64,000 nt of DNA, taken from assembly GCA_004020365.1 (NCBI GenBank), contig SAQR01000006.1, positions 62,001 through 126,000 of the forward strand. The letters are read 5' to 3'. This document shows, piece after piece, positions 34,848 to 42,862 of this stretch (the first letter of the stretch is position 1; every line of letters begins with the position of its first letter). The DNA comes from Mesorhizobium sp. Lineage in GTDB: Bacteria; Pseudomonadota; Alphaproteobacteria; Rhizobiales; Rhizobiaceae. Under the pieces are notes generated by a model. That model saw only the letters and a program-made list of their open reading frames with translations. It was not told where the DNA came from and did no database searches. A program made the translations under genes and the position numbers.

Positions 34848-35249
34848 ATGGCCCGCGTAACCGTTGAAGATTGCATCGACAAGGTCAACAACCGCTTCGA
34901 GCTCGTGCTTCTGGCCGGCCACCGCGCCCGTCAGATCAGCCAGGGCGCGCAGATCACCGTTCCTCGTGACAACGACAAGAATCCGGTCATCGCGCTGCGC
35001 GAGATCGCCGAGGAGACATTGTCGCCCGACGACCTCAAGGAAGACCTGATCCACTCGCTGCAGAAGCATGTCGAGGTCGACGAGCCGGAAGCCGACGGCG
35101 AGGCGATCGCCGACCAGACCGGTACCGCCGCTGCGGCAACCGACGCTGACGACACCGAGGACAACATCACCTTTGACCGCATGACCGAGGAAGACCTCCT
35201 GGCCGGCATCGAAGGTCTGGTGCCGCCGGAAAAAAGCGACGATTATTAA
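34848..35249 (+). CDS. rpoZ: RNA polymerase omega subunit
   Basis: Assists RNA polymerase assembly and forms part of the ppGpp site in many proteobacteria. The protein of 133 residues starts [31 protein letters not shown], the universal omega signature, with the second conserved block [15 protein letters not shown]. The acidic C-terminal extension is alphaproteobacterial. AGGGGCAGCTC precedes the ATG. It lies just upstream of the (p)ppGpp enzyme gene, the common rpoZ-spoT arrangement. Confidence 0.97.
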   Translation: MARVTVEDCIDKVNNRFELVLLAGHRARQISQGAQITVPRDNDKNPVIALREIAEETLSPDDLKEDLIHSLQKHVEVDEPEADGEAIADQTGTAAAATDADDTEDNITFDRMTEEDLLAGIEGLVPPEKSDDY

Positions 35250-35303
35250 GCTTCCCACCGGCCGCCGACACTTTCGCGCCGGCGGTTTCGTGGCTATCTA
35301 TGA

Positions 35304-35331
35304 CATGCGCCGTACGCCTGTGCGGCGCATG
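35304..35331. terminator. Hairpin between rpoZ and rsh
   Basis: CATGCGCCG (35304-35312) and CGGCGCATG (35323-35331) form a perfect 9-bp stem with a 10-base loop, 30 bases before the rsh start. No T-run follows, so it may attenuate or stabilise rather than terminate. Confidence 0.4.
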
Positions 35332-35360
35332 ATTCATTTCAGCACTGCGAGATCCCGCCC

Positions 35361-37589
35361 ATGATGCGTCAGTATGAGCTTGTCGAGCGCGTCCAGCGCT
35401 ACAAGCCTGACGTCAACGAGGCGCTGCTCAACAAGGCCTATGTCTACGCCATGCAGAAGCATGGTCACCAGAAGCGCGCCTCCGGCGATCCTTATTTCTC
35501 GCATCCGCTCGAAGTCGCCGCCATCCTCACCGAAATGCACATGGATGAGGCGACCATCGCGGTTGCCTTGCTGCACGACACGATCGAGGACACCACGGCC
35601 ACCAGGGCCGAGATCGACGAACTGTTCGGTCCGGAAATGGGCAAGCTGGTCGAAGGCCTGACCAAGCTGAAGAAACTCGACCTCGTCTCCAAGAAGGCCG
35701 AGCAGGCGGAGAACCTGCGCAAGCTGTTGCTGGCGATATCGGAAGACGTTCGCGTGCTTCTGGTCAAGCTTGCCGACCGCTTGCACAACATGCGCACCCT
35801 CGACCATGTGCCCGAAGCCAAGCGCCTGCGCATCGCCGAGGAAACGATGGATATCTATGCGCCGCTGGCCGGGCGCATGGGCATGCAGGGCATGCGCGAG
35901 GAGCTCGAGGAGATCGCCTTTCGCTTCATCAATCCCGAAGCCTACCGCGCCGTCACCGCGCGGCTCGCCGAAATCTTCGAGCGCAACAAGGATGTGCTGT
36001 CCGAGATCGAGAAGGCGCTGTCGACGCTGTTCGACAAATATAAGATCAAGGCCGAGGTCAAGAGCCGTCAGAAGAAGCCGTGGTCGGTGTTTCGCAAGAT
36101 GGAGGCCAAGGCGCTGTCCTTCGAGCAGCTGTCCGACATTTTCGGCTTTCGCGTCCTCGTCGATACCGTCGAGGACTGCTACCGGGCGCTCGGCGCCATC
36201 CACACGACATGGTCGATGGTGCCCGGCCGCTTCAAGGACTACATCTCGACCCCGAAGCAGAACGACTACCGTTCGATCCACACCACCATCGTCGGACCGT
36301 CGCGGCAGCGCGTCGAGCTGCAGATCCGCACCTATCAGATGAACAAGATCGCCGAATATGGCGTTGCCGCGCATTCGATCTACAAGGACAGCGGCGGCAG
36401 GGTGAACGGCACCGCCCATGCGATCTCGAAGGAGACCAACGCCTATGCCTGGCTGCGGCGCACCATCGAGCAGTTGGCCGAAGGCGACAATCCCGAGGAC
36501 TTCCTCGAAAACACCAAGCTGGAGCTGTTCCAGGACCAGGTGTTCTGCTTCACGCCCAAGGGAATGCTGATCGCGCTGCCGCGCGGCGCCACGCCGATCG
36601 ACTTCGCCTACGCCGTGCACACCGATGTCGGCGACACCTGCGTCGGCGCCAAAGTCAACGGCCGCATCATGCCGCTGATGACCGAGCTGAAGAATGGCGA
36701 CGAGGTCGAGATCATCCGCTCCAAAGCGCAGGTGCCGCCGGCGGCGTGGGAATCGGTCGTCGTCACCGGCAAGGCGCGTTCGGCAATCCGCCGCGCCACC
36801 AAGGCCGCCATCCGCAAGCAGTATTCGGGTCTCGGCGTTCGTATTCTGGAGCGCGCGTTCGAGCGGTCCGGCAAGACCTTCACCAAAGAAAGCCTGAAGT
36901 CGGTACTGCACCGGCTGGCGCGCAAGGACGTCGAGGACGTGCTGGCTTCGGTCGGACGCGGCGAACTTGCCTCCACCGACGTGATGAAGGCGGTGTTTCC
37001 CGACTACAAGGACGAGCGCGTCACGCTGGTTGCGCCCAAGCAGCGCGAGGAGGGCTGGTCGAAGATCCGCAACGCTGCCGGCATGCTGTTCCAGATTCCG
37101 GGCCGCGCCGCACGCAAGGACAAGGACCAGCCAAAGGACGGCGCCGTGCCGATCCGCGGCGTCCGCGGTGACCTGCCGGTGCGCTTCGCGCCGGAAGGTG
37201 CCGTGCCCGGCGACCGCATCGTCGGCATCGTGCAGCCGGGGACCGGCATCACCATTTATCCGATCCAGTCGCCGGCGCTGCAGGCCTTCGATGACCAGCC
37301 CGAACGCTGGATCGACGTGCGCTGGGACATAGACGAGCGCACCAAGGAGCGATTTCCGGCGCGCGTCTCGGTCACCGCCATCAACGCGCCGGGCTCGCTG
37401 GCCGACATCGCACAGGTCGTTGCATCCAACGATGCCAACATCCATACACTGTCGATGGTGCGCACCGCGCCTGATTTCACCGAAATGCTGATCGATCTCG
37501 AAGTCTGGGACCTCAAGCACCTGAACCGGCTGCTGTCGCAGCTCAAGGACAATTCGAGCGTCAGCGATGCGCGGCGGGTGAATGGATAG
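35361..37589 (+). CDS. rsh: Bifunctional (p)ppGpp synthetase/hydrolase
   Basis: Stringent-response enzyme making and degrading (p)ppGpp, 742 residues. Domains in order: HD hydrolase (SHPLEVAAILTEMHMD and LLHDTIEDT, with KLADRLHNMRTL), synthetase (FGFRVLVDTVEDCYRALG and NDYRSIHTTI), TGS (FTPKGMLIALPRGATPIDFAYAVHTDVGD) and C-terminal ACT (RVSVTAINAPGSLADIAQVVA). Both active sites look intact, as expected for the single rhizobial Rel/SpoT homologue. The gene is followed by an unusual heptamer repeat hairpin. Confidence 0.97.
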   Translation: MMRQYELVERVQRYKPDVNEALLNKAYVYAMQKHGHQKRASGDPYFSHPLEVAAILTEMHMDEATIAVALLHDTIEDTTATRAEIDELFGPEMGKLVEGLTKLKKLDLVSKKAEQAENLRKLLLAISEDVRVLLVKLADRLHNMRTLDHVPEAKRLRIAEETMDIYAPLAGRMGMQGMREELEEIAFRFINPEAYRAVTARLAEIFERNKDVLSEIEKALSTLFDKYKIKAEVKSRQKKPWSVFRKMEAKALSFEQLSDIFGFRVLVDTVEDCYRALGAIHTTWSMVPGRFKDYISTPKQNDYRSIHTTIVGPSRQRVELQIRTYQMNKIAEYGVAAHSIYKDSGGRVNGTAHAISKETNAYAWLRRTIEQLAEGDNPEDFLENTKLELFQDQVFCFTPKGMLIALPRGATPIDFAYAVHTDVGDTCVGAKVNGRIMPLMTELKNGDEVEIIRSKAQVPPAAWESVVVTGKARSAIRRATKAAIRKQYSGLGVRILERAFERSGKTFTKESLKSVLHRLARKDVEDVLASVGRGELASTDVMKAVFPDYKDERVTLVAPKQREEGWSKIRNAAGMLFQIPGRAARKDKDQPKDGAVPIRGVRGDLPVRFAPEGAVPGDRIVGIVQPGTGITIYPIQSPALQAFDDQPERWIDVRWDIDERTKERFPARVSVTAINAPGSLADIAQVVASNDANIHTLSMVRTAPDFTEMLIDLEVWDLKHLNRLLSQLKDNSSVSDARRVNG

Positions 37590-37695
37590 TGAATAGCGAA
37601 TAGTGAATAGCGAATAGCGAATAGTTAGTAGGGAATAGTGAAGGGTACTCTCGCTATTCGCTACTCGCTACTCGCTACTCACTATTCGCTACTCC
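37587..37695. repeat. Inverted arrays of seven-base repeats between rsh and pyrE
   Basis: Left array: five to six copies of TAGYGAA (37587-37624), beginning at the rsh stop codon. Right array: six copies of CTAYTCR-type units (37654-37695), the reverse complement of the left. Transcribed, they form one long hairpin whose register can slip by seven bases. It ends three bases before an ATG in frame with pyrE. Confidence 0.95.
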
Positions 37696-37709
37696 ACATG
37701 GAGCCAACA

Positions 37710-38288
37710 ATGGACACCGACGAAGTGCTAGGCGTTTTCCGTGAGGCCGGTGCCGTTCTCGAAGGGCATTTCATCCTGACATCGGGCTTGCGAAGCCCGG
37801 TCTTCCTGCAGAAGGCGCGGGTCTTCATGCATGCCGACAAGACCGAGCGCCTGTGCAAGGCGCTGGCCCAAAAAATCCGCGCCGCTGTGCCCGGCAGGAT
37901 CGATTACGTCGTCGGCCCGGCGGTCGGCGGGCTGATCCCGGCCTACGAGACCTCGCGCCATCTTGGCGCGCCGGCGATCTGGGTCGAGCGGGAAGGGGGC
38001 GAGTTTAGGCTTCGCCGCTTCGAGATCGCCAGGGGTTCGCGCGTCGTCATCGTCGAGGACATCGTCACCACCGGCCTGTCGATCCGCGAGACCGTCGACT
38101 GTCTGCGCGCGCTTGGCGCCGAGGTCGTTGCCGCTGCCTGCATCATCGACCGCTCGGCCGGCAAGACCGATGTCGGCGTGCCGCTGATCGCGCTCGCCGA
38201 ATATGAGGTTCCGGCCTACCCGGCCGACGAGCTGCCGCCCGAGCTTGCCGCCATACCGCCAGTCAAGCCGGGCAGCCGCAATATCTGA
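37710..38288 (+). CDS. pyrE: Orotate phosphoribosyltransferase
   Basis: Converts orotate and PRPP to OMP in pyrimidine synthesis. The protein of 192 residues has the PRPP loop [19 protein letters not shown] and the flexible-loop lysine region [18 protein letters not shown]. Start at 37710 has GGAG seven bases upstream; an in-frame ATG at 37698 contains that site. Its leader is the heptamer hairpin and its stop codon touches a dispersed palindrome. Dihydroorotase is encoded 17 kb away. Confidence 0.96.
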   Translation: MDTDEVLGVFREAGAVLEGHFILTSGLRSPVFLQKARVFMHADKTERLCKALAQKIRAAVPGRIDYVVGPAVGGLIPAYETSRHLGAPAIWVEREGGEFRLRRFEIARGSRVVIVEDIVTTGLSIRETVDCLRALGAEVVAAACIIDRSAGKTDVGVPLIALAEYEVPAYPADELPPELAAIPPVKPGSRNI

Positions 38289-38364
38289 TGCATGTCGCCC
38301 AAAAGCATGCCCTCCTTGGGCTTGACCCGAGGGTGCGCAGCGGTTTTGGGACAACGACATGCAT
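38288..38364. repeat. Dispersed palindrome abutting the pyrE stop codon
   Basis: ATGCATGTCG (38288-38297) and CGACATGCAT (38355-38364) are perfect outer arms; CCCAAAA and TTTTGGG form inner arms. The first base is the last base of the pyrE TGA. The centre carries an extra GC-rich piece compared with the simple form of this rhizobial repeat. Confidence 0.88.
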
Positions 38365-38390
38365 AAAACAACGTTAACTGAGGCGCTGCC

Positions 38391-38771
38391 GTGATTGCAG
38401 GCATCGATCATTTCGTACTGACGGTTCGCTCCGTCGAGGACACCTGCGCCTTCTATCAGCGCGTGCTCGGTTTCAGGCGGCTCGACGAGCCGGACCGGCC
38501 GACGGCGCTGCTGTTTGGAACGCAAAAGATCAATGTGCATGAGGTCGGGCGCACCTTCGAGCCCAAGGCCAAAGCGCCGGCCCCGGGCTCCGCGGATTTC
38601 TGCCTGGTCGCCGCCCGTCCGCTCTCGGAGATATGCGCCAGCCTGGCGGCCAACGGCGTGGCGATAGAAGTCGGGCCGGTCGAGCGGATCGGCGCCCGTG
38701 GTCCGATGATGTCGGTCTATTTCCGCGACCCGGACGGCAATCTCGTCGAGATCAGCTGGTACAACAGGTAA
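38391..38771 (+). CDS. VOC-superfamily protein (glyoxalase/bleomycin-resistance fold)
   Basis: Small metalloprotein of 126 residues. The start is GTG 38391 with GAGG seven bases upstream. The two beta-alpha-beta-beta-beta modules are evident: IDHFVLTVRSVEDTCAFYQRVLGF and, in the second, FRDPDGNLVEISWY, with metal-ligand candidates His6 and the Glu of NLVEI. It could be a virulence-protein-like or dioxygenase-like VOC member; the substrate cannot be inferred. Confidence 0.88.
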   Translation: MIAGIDHFVLTVRSVEDTCAFYQRVLGFRRLDEPDRPTALLFGTQKINVHEVGRTFEPKAKAPAPGSADFCLVAARPLSEICASLAANGVAIEVGPVERIGARGPMMSVYFRDPDGNLVEISWYNR

Positions 38772-38889
38772 CCGGTATTTTCGGCGAGATCGAAGTGCAT
38801 TGGCAAGGTCGGCTTGCGGGCAACCGTGTTCACGCCTGCCGCAGCCATCGTCCAGGTGCGACGCGCTTTCGTTTTGCCAAAGCCACAGT

Positions 38890-39393
38890 TCAGGCCAGTT
38901 CCGCTTCCACAGGGCAGTCGAGGCAAGCGGTATAGTTGCAGAGCCGGCAAATACGGTATGCATGGTCCTCGGTGCTGACGAGCCCACGCAACAGCTTGGC
39001 GGCAAGTTTGCCGAATTCCTGCAACTCCTCCTGATTTAGAACGGCGAGCGCCGACGCGAGCCCCGTCTGACGAGCAGAAAGAATGTCACTGCAGGTCCTC
39101 TCGCCCAGAGGAGTCAGCCTTAGCGCCACCGCACGATGGTCGTCAGGCGCCGAGAACCGAGCCGCCAATCCATCCGCGACCAGTCGATCGACCAGTCTAA
39201 CAGCGCCCGAATGAGACAGTGACAATGCGCGGCGCAGCCTCTCGATCGACAGGCCCGGTACGTGGCCAATGAGGGTGATCGCGGAAGCCGCTGGGCCGGG
39301 CTCCGGTGCTTTGGCCTGAGCGTCCCGCTGCAAAATGTCGGCAATGGCGAGCGCCAGAGCGCCAATCACATTTTCAATTTTGGAATCAGCCAT
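38890..39393 (-). CDS. MarR-family regulator with a C-terminal cysteine cluster
   Basis: Winged-helix regulator of 167 residues. The MarR DNA-binding core is seen in GLSIERLRRALSLSHSGAVRLVDRLVADGLAARFSAPDDHRAVALRLTPLGE. The tail carries four Cys at 149, 152, 157 and 160 (CRLC-N4-CLDC pattern), a likely zinc or redox-sensing site. It is divergent from the DUF417 gene across 83 bases that hold two copies of a 19-base operator-like palindrome, so it probably represses both directions. Start at 39393; GTG and ATG alternatives two codons upstream. Confidence 0.88.
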   Translation of the reverse strand: MADSKIENVIGALALAIADILQRDAQAKAPEPGPAASAITLIGHVPGLSIERLRRALSLSHSGAVRLVDRLVADGLAARFSAPDDHRAVALRLTPLGERTCSDILSARQTGLASALAVLNQEELQEFGKLAAKLLRGLVSTEDHAYRICRLCNYTACLDCPVEAELA

Positions 39394-39403
39394 CGTCAAA
39401 AAA

Positions 39404-39422
39404 TATATGCTCGGAGCATATA
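39404..39422. promoter_or_regulatory. MarR operator candidate 1 (perfect palindrome)
   Basis: TATATGCTC-G-GAGCATATA: perfect nine-base arms around one central base, starting 11 bases before the regulator start codon. Size, AT-rich arms and position are those of MarR-family operators. Confidence 0.75.
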
Positions 39423-39439
39423 CATCAAGGGCGAATTAT

Positions 39440-39458
39440 TATATGCTTGGAGCACACA
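39440..39458. promoter_or_regulatory. MarR operator candidate 2 (imperfect copy)
   Basis: TATATGCTT-G-GAGCACACA repeats site 1 with four changes, its centre 36 bases away, 19 bases before the DUF417 start codon. A strong plus a weak site fits autoregulated divergent control. Confidence 0.65.
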
Positions 39459-39476
39459 AATCGAAGGAGGAAGGCC

Positions 39477-40022
39477 ATGTTTACCTCTGCAACCGCCAAC
39501 GCTCCGTTCGTGGCGCGCATCAATCAAGCTGGCTACCACCTTGCCGCCGTCGGTCGCGCGGTAACCCTTTTGGGGGTGGTGCTGCCTCTGCTGTTGATCG
39601 GCATCTTGAAATTCACCGCAATCGAGATCGAGGCGCTGAGGCCATTCATCGAGAATACGCCTTGGCTGGCATGGCTCTATCCCGCATTCGGATTTGCGGG
39701 AGCCTCCTACTTCCTGGGCGTGGTCGAACTGGCCACAGCGCTTCTGCTGATAGCATCTATCCGCAGCGTTTGGGCCGGCCTCATAGGGGGTGCCATCGGT
39801 TCGGTCATCTTTGCGCTGACATCCTCGACAATGCTCACTCTGCCGATCTGGGAAACGGGCTCTGGAGGGTTTCCTTTCCTCAACGGGTTAGGCGCCTTTC
39901 TGATCAAGGATGTCGCCTTGCTCGGCGTGAGCCTGGTCATATTGGGGAGCAGCCTTCAGCAACTCGTGTCCGACCTCGGCCGAAAAATTGATCGTGGTGA
40001 TGAACAACGAATCGAGAGGTGA
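39477..40022 (+). CDS. DUF417 (YkgB/RclC-like) membrane protein
   Basis: Inner-membrane protein of 181 residues with four to five hydrophobic helices and the family block ILKFTAIEIEALRPFIENTPWLAWLYPAFG. The E. coli member RclC belongs to a reactive-chlorine resistance operon, but its biochemistry is unknown. ATG 39477 has a strong AAGGAGGAAGG. It is controlled, by inference, by the divergent cysteine-tailed MarR regulator, which fits an oxidant or electrophile response. Followed four bases later by the glycolipid-binding-like gene. Confidence 0.88.
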   Translation: MFTSATANAPFVARINQAGYHLAAVGRAVTLLGVVLPLLLIGILKFTAIEIEALRPFIENTPWLAWLYPAFGFAGASYFLGVVELATALLLIASIRSVWAGLIGGAIGSVIFALTSSTMLTLPIWETGSGGFPFLNGLGAFLIKDVALLGVSLVILGSSLQQLVSDLGRKIDRGDEQRIER

Positions 40023-40026
40023 GAGC

Positions 40027-40596
40027 ATGTCTCTACTCGCTATCTGGCGCAGGACCGACGAACCAGGGCACGATGCTGCGCAGCTAAAGCAGACAGACCT
40101 CGGCTGGCTGTTGAATGGAGCCGCTGTATACCTCTCGGATGCGGGCCCGGCACATTTGGACTACACTGTGCAACTGGCCGAAGATTGGACGACCAGATCC
40201 GGCAGCGTTCGCGGGTTCATCGGTCCCCTCTCAGTTGATCTCACAATCATCCGCGACGAGATCGGCTGGACCGTTAATGGGCAGCGGCAGCCGGCGGTTC
40301 AGTCGATGGTGGATCTGGACTACAGCTTTACGCCGGCGACGAACCTGCAACAAATCCGCAGGATGAACCTGAAGGTCGGCGACAAAGCGGATCTTCCGGT
40401 AGCCTGGCTGGTTGCCGGCGCATCGAGTTTGGTCGTTCTGCCGCAAATCTACCATCGCGTAAGTGAGACCGAGTACATCTACGAGGCTCCCACGGTGCCT
40501 TACCGTGCTACGCTGCTCATTCCCGAGGCTGGCTTTGCCGAGGATTACCCCGACGGCTGGGTTTTCGAGACCGGCAACGCCGGCCGTGCACGATAG
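40027..40596 (+). CDS. Putative glycolipid-binding (DUF1089-type) protein
   Basis: Cytoplasmic protein of 189 residues, second gene of the MarR-linked pair. Family features: start LLAIWRRTDEPGHDAAQL, then LNGAAVYLSDAGPAHLDYTVQLAEDWTTRS, VDLDYSFTPATNLQQIRRM and a late strand pair YHRVSETEYIYEA. The family name comes from a structure with a lipid-sized cavity, and its role is not established. GAGAGG just upstream overlaps the end of the DUF417 gene. No signal peptide or membrane helix. Confidence 0.8.
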   Translation: MSLLAIWRRTDEPGHDAAQLKQTDLGWLLNGAAVYLSDAGPAHLDYTVQLAEDWTTRSGSVRGFIGPLSVDLTIIRDEIGWTVNGQRQPAVQSMVDLDYSFTPATNLQQIRRMNLKVGDKADLPVAWLVAGASSLVVLPQIYHRVSETEYIYEAPTVPYRATLLIPEAGFAEDYPDGWVFETGNAGRAR

Positions 40597-40892
40597 GATT
40601 GCAGTGGCAGACGATCGCGGCAGCGATTCGTTGTCTTGGGGCCTGGGTGTCGCTATATCGAAGCCTTGATTGCCTTCCGGCGTGCTTGCAGCGCAAGATG
40701 CGAAATCACGACCCGCTGGGATGGCCGGGGCGGCGTAGTGGATCAGGACAGGGACAGAGTGCTTTTTCGACGCCGCAAACCTGATGGCCTTCTCGAGCGG
40801 GTGCGTCCCTGTCTGTGGCCACGCCGCTCTTTCTCGCGCCCCATGCGCCTGGCGGACAGAGCTGGAACGCCCAGACGGGAAGTTCCCGCCCA
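40597..40892. other. 296-base region without a recognisable gene
   Basis: Lies between the MarR-linked locus and acpS. The frames here have no ribosome site or family resemblance, and I see no repeat family member. In many Rhizobiales a pdxJ gene precedes acpS; none is present here. Confidence 0.45.
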
Positions 40893-41306
40893 ATGATCAT
40901 TGGCATCGGTAGCGACCTGATCGATATCAGACGCATCGAAAAATCGATGCAGCGCCATGGCCAGCGCTTCATCCAGCGCATCTACACCGAGGTCGAACAG
41001 GCCCGCTCCGAAAACCGCGGCGCCCGCGCCGCTTCTTATGCCAAGCGTTTTGCTGCCAAGGAGGCCTGCGCCAAGGCGCTGGGCACCGGTATGGCGCAAG
41101 GGGTGTTCTGGCGCGACATGGGCGTCGTCAACCTGGCCAGCGGCCAGCCGACCATGGCGCTGACCGGCGGGGCGGCGGCGCAGTTGGACAAAATCCTGCC
41201 TGAGGGCCACAGGGCGGCGATCCACCTCACCATCACCGATGATTTTCCGCTTGCTCAAGCCTTTGTGATCATCGAGGCGTTGCCCGTCCAAGAAGCGCCG
41301 TATTGA
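40893..41306 (+). CDS. acpS: Holo-[acyl-carrier-protein] synthase
   Basis: Transfers 4'-phosphopantetheine from CoA to acyl carrier protein. The protein of 137 residues has [19 protein letters not shown] with the Mg-binding Asp and the second signature [18 protein letters not shown] with its Glu. Start at 40893 fits the family exactly; the frame is open upstream but adds unrelated residues. First gene of the acpS-lepB-rnc-era-recO block. Confidence 0.96.
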   Translation: MIIGIGSDLIDIRRIEKSMQRHGQRFIQRIYTEVEQARSENRGARAASYAKRFAAKEACAKALGTGMAQGVFWRDMGVVNLASGQPTMALTGGAAAQLDKILPEGHRAAIHLTITDDFPLAQAFVIIEALPVQEAPY

Positions 41307-41382
41307 TCGCATCTGACCACCGGCATGCGTTGCCCAGCGCGCGCCGAGACTCTATACCAACCAACGCATAATCGAGGACGAC

Positions 41383-42132
41383 ATGAGCGTGGCTGAAAAA
41401 TCCCAGAAGAAATCCGGCGGGCTTGGCGAAACCGTCAGCGTCATCGTCCAGGCGCTGTTGCTCGCTCTGGTCATCCGCACGCTGCTTTTCCAGCCATTTT
41501 CTATCCCGTCCGGGTCGATGCGGCCGACCTTGCTCGAAGGCGACTATCTCTTCGTCACCAAATGGTCCTATGGCTTCTCGCGCTATTCGCTGCCATTCGG
41601 GCCGGACCTGTTTTCGGGCCGCATCTGGGGCGCCGAGCCGGAGCGCGGCGACGTGGCGGTGTTCAAGTTCCCGCCGGATCCCTCCGTCGACTACATCAAG
41701 CGCGTCGTCGGCCTGCCGGGCGACAAGATCCAGGTCAAGGATGGCCAGCTCTTCATCAACGGCGTCGGCGTGCCGCGTCAGAAGGTCGGGCAGATCGACA
41801 ATCGCGACATCACCGAGGAGAGCGGGCCGGTCGACGTCTATCGCGAGACATTGCCGAATGGCGTCAGCTATGACACGCTCGACCTGATACCCAACTCGAT
41901 CGGTGACAACACCCAGGAATTCGACGTGCCGCCCGGCCACTATTTCATGATGGGCGATAACAGAGACAATTCCTCGGACAGCCGATTCACCGTCGGTTTC
42001 GTGCCCGACGACAACCTGGTTGGCCGTGCCAATCTCATCTTCTTCTCGATCGGTGGCAGCGCCAGCCCGCTCGAAATCTGGAAATGGCCGTCGCTGATGC
42101 GCGCGTCGCGCCTGCTCCATTTCGTCAATTAG
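41383..42132 (+). CDS. lepB: Signal peptidase I
   Basis: Inner-membrane protease removing signal peptides on the periplasmic side. The protein of 249 residues has one N-terminal membrane helix (VSVIVQALLLALVIRTLLF), catalytic Ser in PSGSMRPTLLEGD, catalytic Lys in DYIKRVVGLPGDKI and the box GHYFMMGDNRDNSSDSR. Between acpS and rnc, with a four-base gap to rnc, so probably one operon. Confidence 0.97.
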   Translation: MSVAEKSQKKSGGLGETVSVIVQALLLALVIRTLLFQPFSIPSGSMRPTLLEGDYLFVTKWSYGFSRYSLPFGPDLFSGRIWGAEPERGDVAVFKFPPDPSVDYIKRVVGLPGDKIQVKDGQLFINGVGVPRQKVGQIDNRDITEESGPVDVYRETLPNGVSYDTLDLIPNSIGDNTQEFDVPPGHYFMMGDNRDNSSDSRFTVGFVPDDNLVGRANLIFFSIGGSASPLEIWKWPSLMRASRLLHFVN

Positions 42133-42136
42133 GATC

Positions 42137-42862
42137 ATGGCGGCGACAAAACGGCTGACCGTCGACGCGCTCGCCGAAGCGCTCATGCAGCGCACAGGCC
42201 ACGCCTTTGCCGACCGCCAGCGCTTGCAGCGCGCGCTGACCCATGCCAGCGCCCGCAGCAGCCATGCCGGCATCGACTATGAGCGTTTCGAATTCCTGGG
42301 CGACCGCGTCCTCGGCCTGGTCGTCGCCGACATGCTGCTGGCGGCATATCCGGACGCTGCCGAAGGTGAGCTGTCGCTCCGGCTCAACGCGCTGGTCAAT
42401 GCCGAGGTGCTGGCGGACATCGCCGAGGAGATCGGCCTGCCGGAGCTGATCCGTGCCGGCTCGGACGTACGCGGCCTGGACGGGCGCAAACGCGTCAATT
42501 TGCGGGCTGATGCGCTGGAATCGCTGATCGCCGTGCTCTATCTCGACGGCGGGCTGGAGGCGGCCCGCGCCTTCATCCACAAATACTGGCGGCCGCGCTC
42601 GCAGGCCATCGGTGCCGCCCGCCGCGATGCCAAGACCGAACTGCAGGAATGGGCGCATCAGGCGGCAGGCGCCGTGCCGGTCTACATAATTGACAGCCGC
42701 GAGGGACCGGACCACGATCCGCTGTTCACCGTCACCGTCAAGGTCGGCGCCTATCCGCCCGCGACCGGCAGCGGGCGCTCCAAGCGCGAGGCCGAGCAAG
42801 CCGCCGCCACTGCACTGCTGTTGCGCGAAGGCGTCTGGCTGAATAAGGGGAGCGCGGCATGA
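42137..42862 (+). CDS. rnc: Ribonuclease III
   Basis: Double-strand-specific endoribonuclease for rRNA and mRNA processing. At 241 residues it has the N-terminal RNase III domain with signature ERFEFLGDRVLGLVVADML and metal-binding acidic residues, then a C-terminal dsRNA-binding domain (DAKTELQEWAHQ ... GSGRSKREAEQAAATALL). Overlaps era by four bases (ATGA), the classic rnc-era coupling. Confidence 0.97.
   Translation: MAATKRLTVDALAEALMQRTGHAFADRQRLQRALTHASARSSHAGIDYERFEFLGDRVLGLVVADMLLAAYPDAAEGELSLRLNALVNAEVLADIAEEIGLPELIRAGSDVRGLDGRKRVNLRADALESLIAVLYLDGGLEAARAFIHKYWRPRSQAIGAARRDAKTELQEWAHQAAGAVPVYIIDSREGPDHDPLFTVTVKVGAYPPATGSGRSKREAEQAAATALLLREGVWLNKGSAA

Noticed and set aside
35334-37520. 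Long open frame (728 codons) on the strand opposite rsh
   Set aside because: Codon-structure shadow in high-GC DNA; rsh has complete conserved domains and the antisense frame has no family features or ribosome site.
37587-37695. Possible CRISPR or iteron origin
   Set aside because: Seven-base units in facing arrays without spacers; no replication or cas gene nearby.
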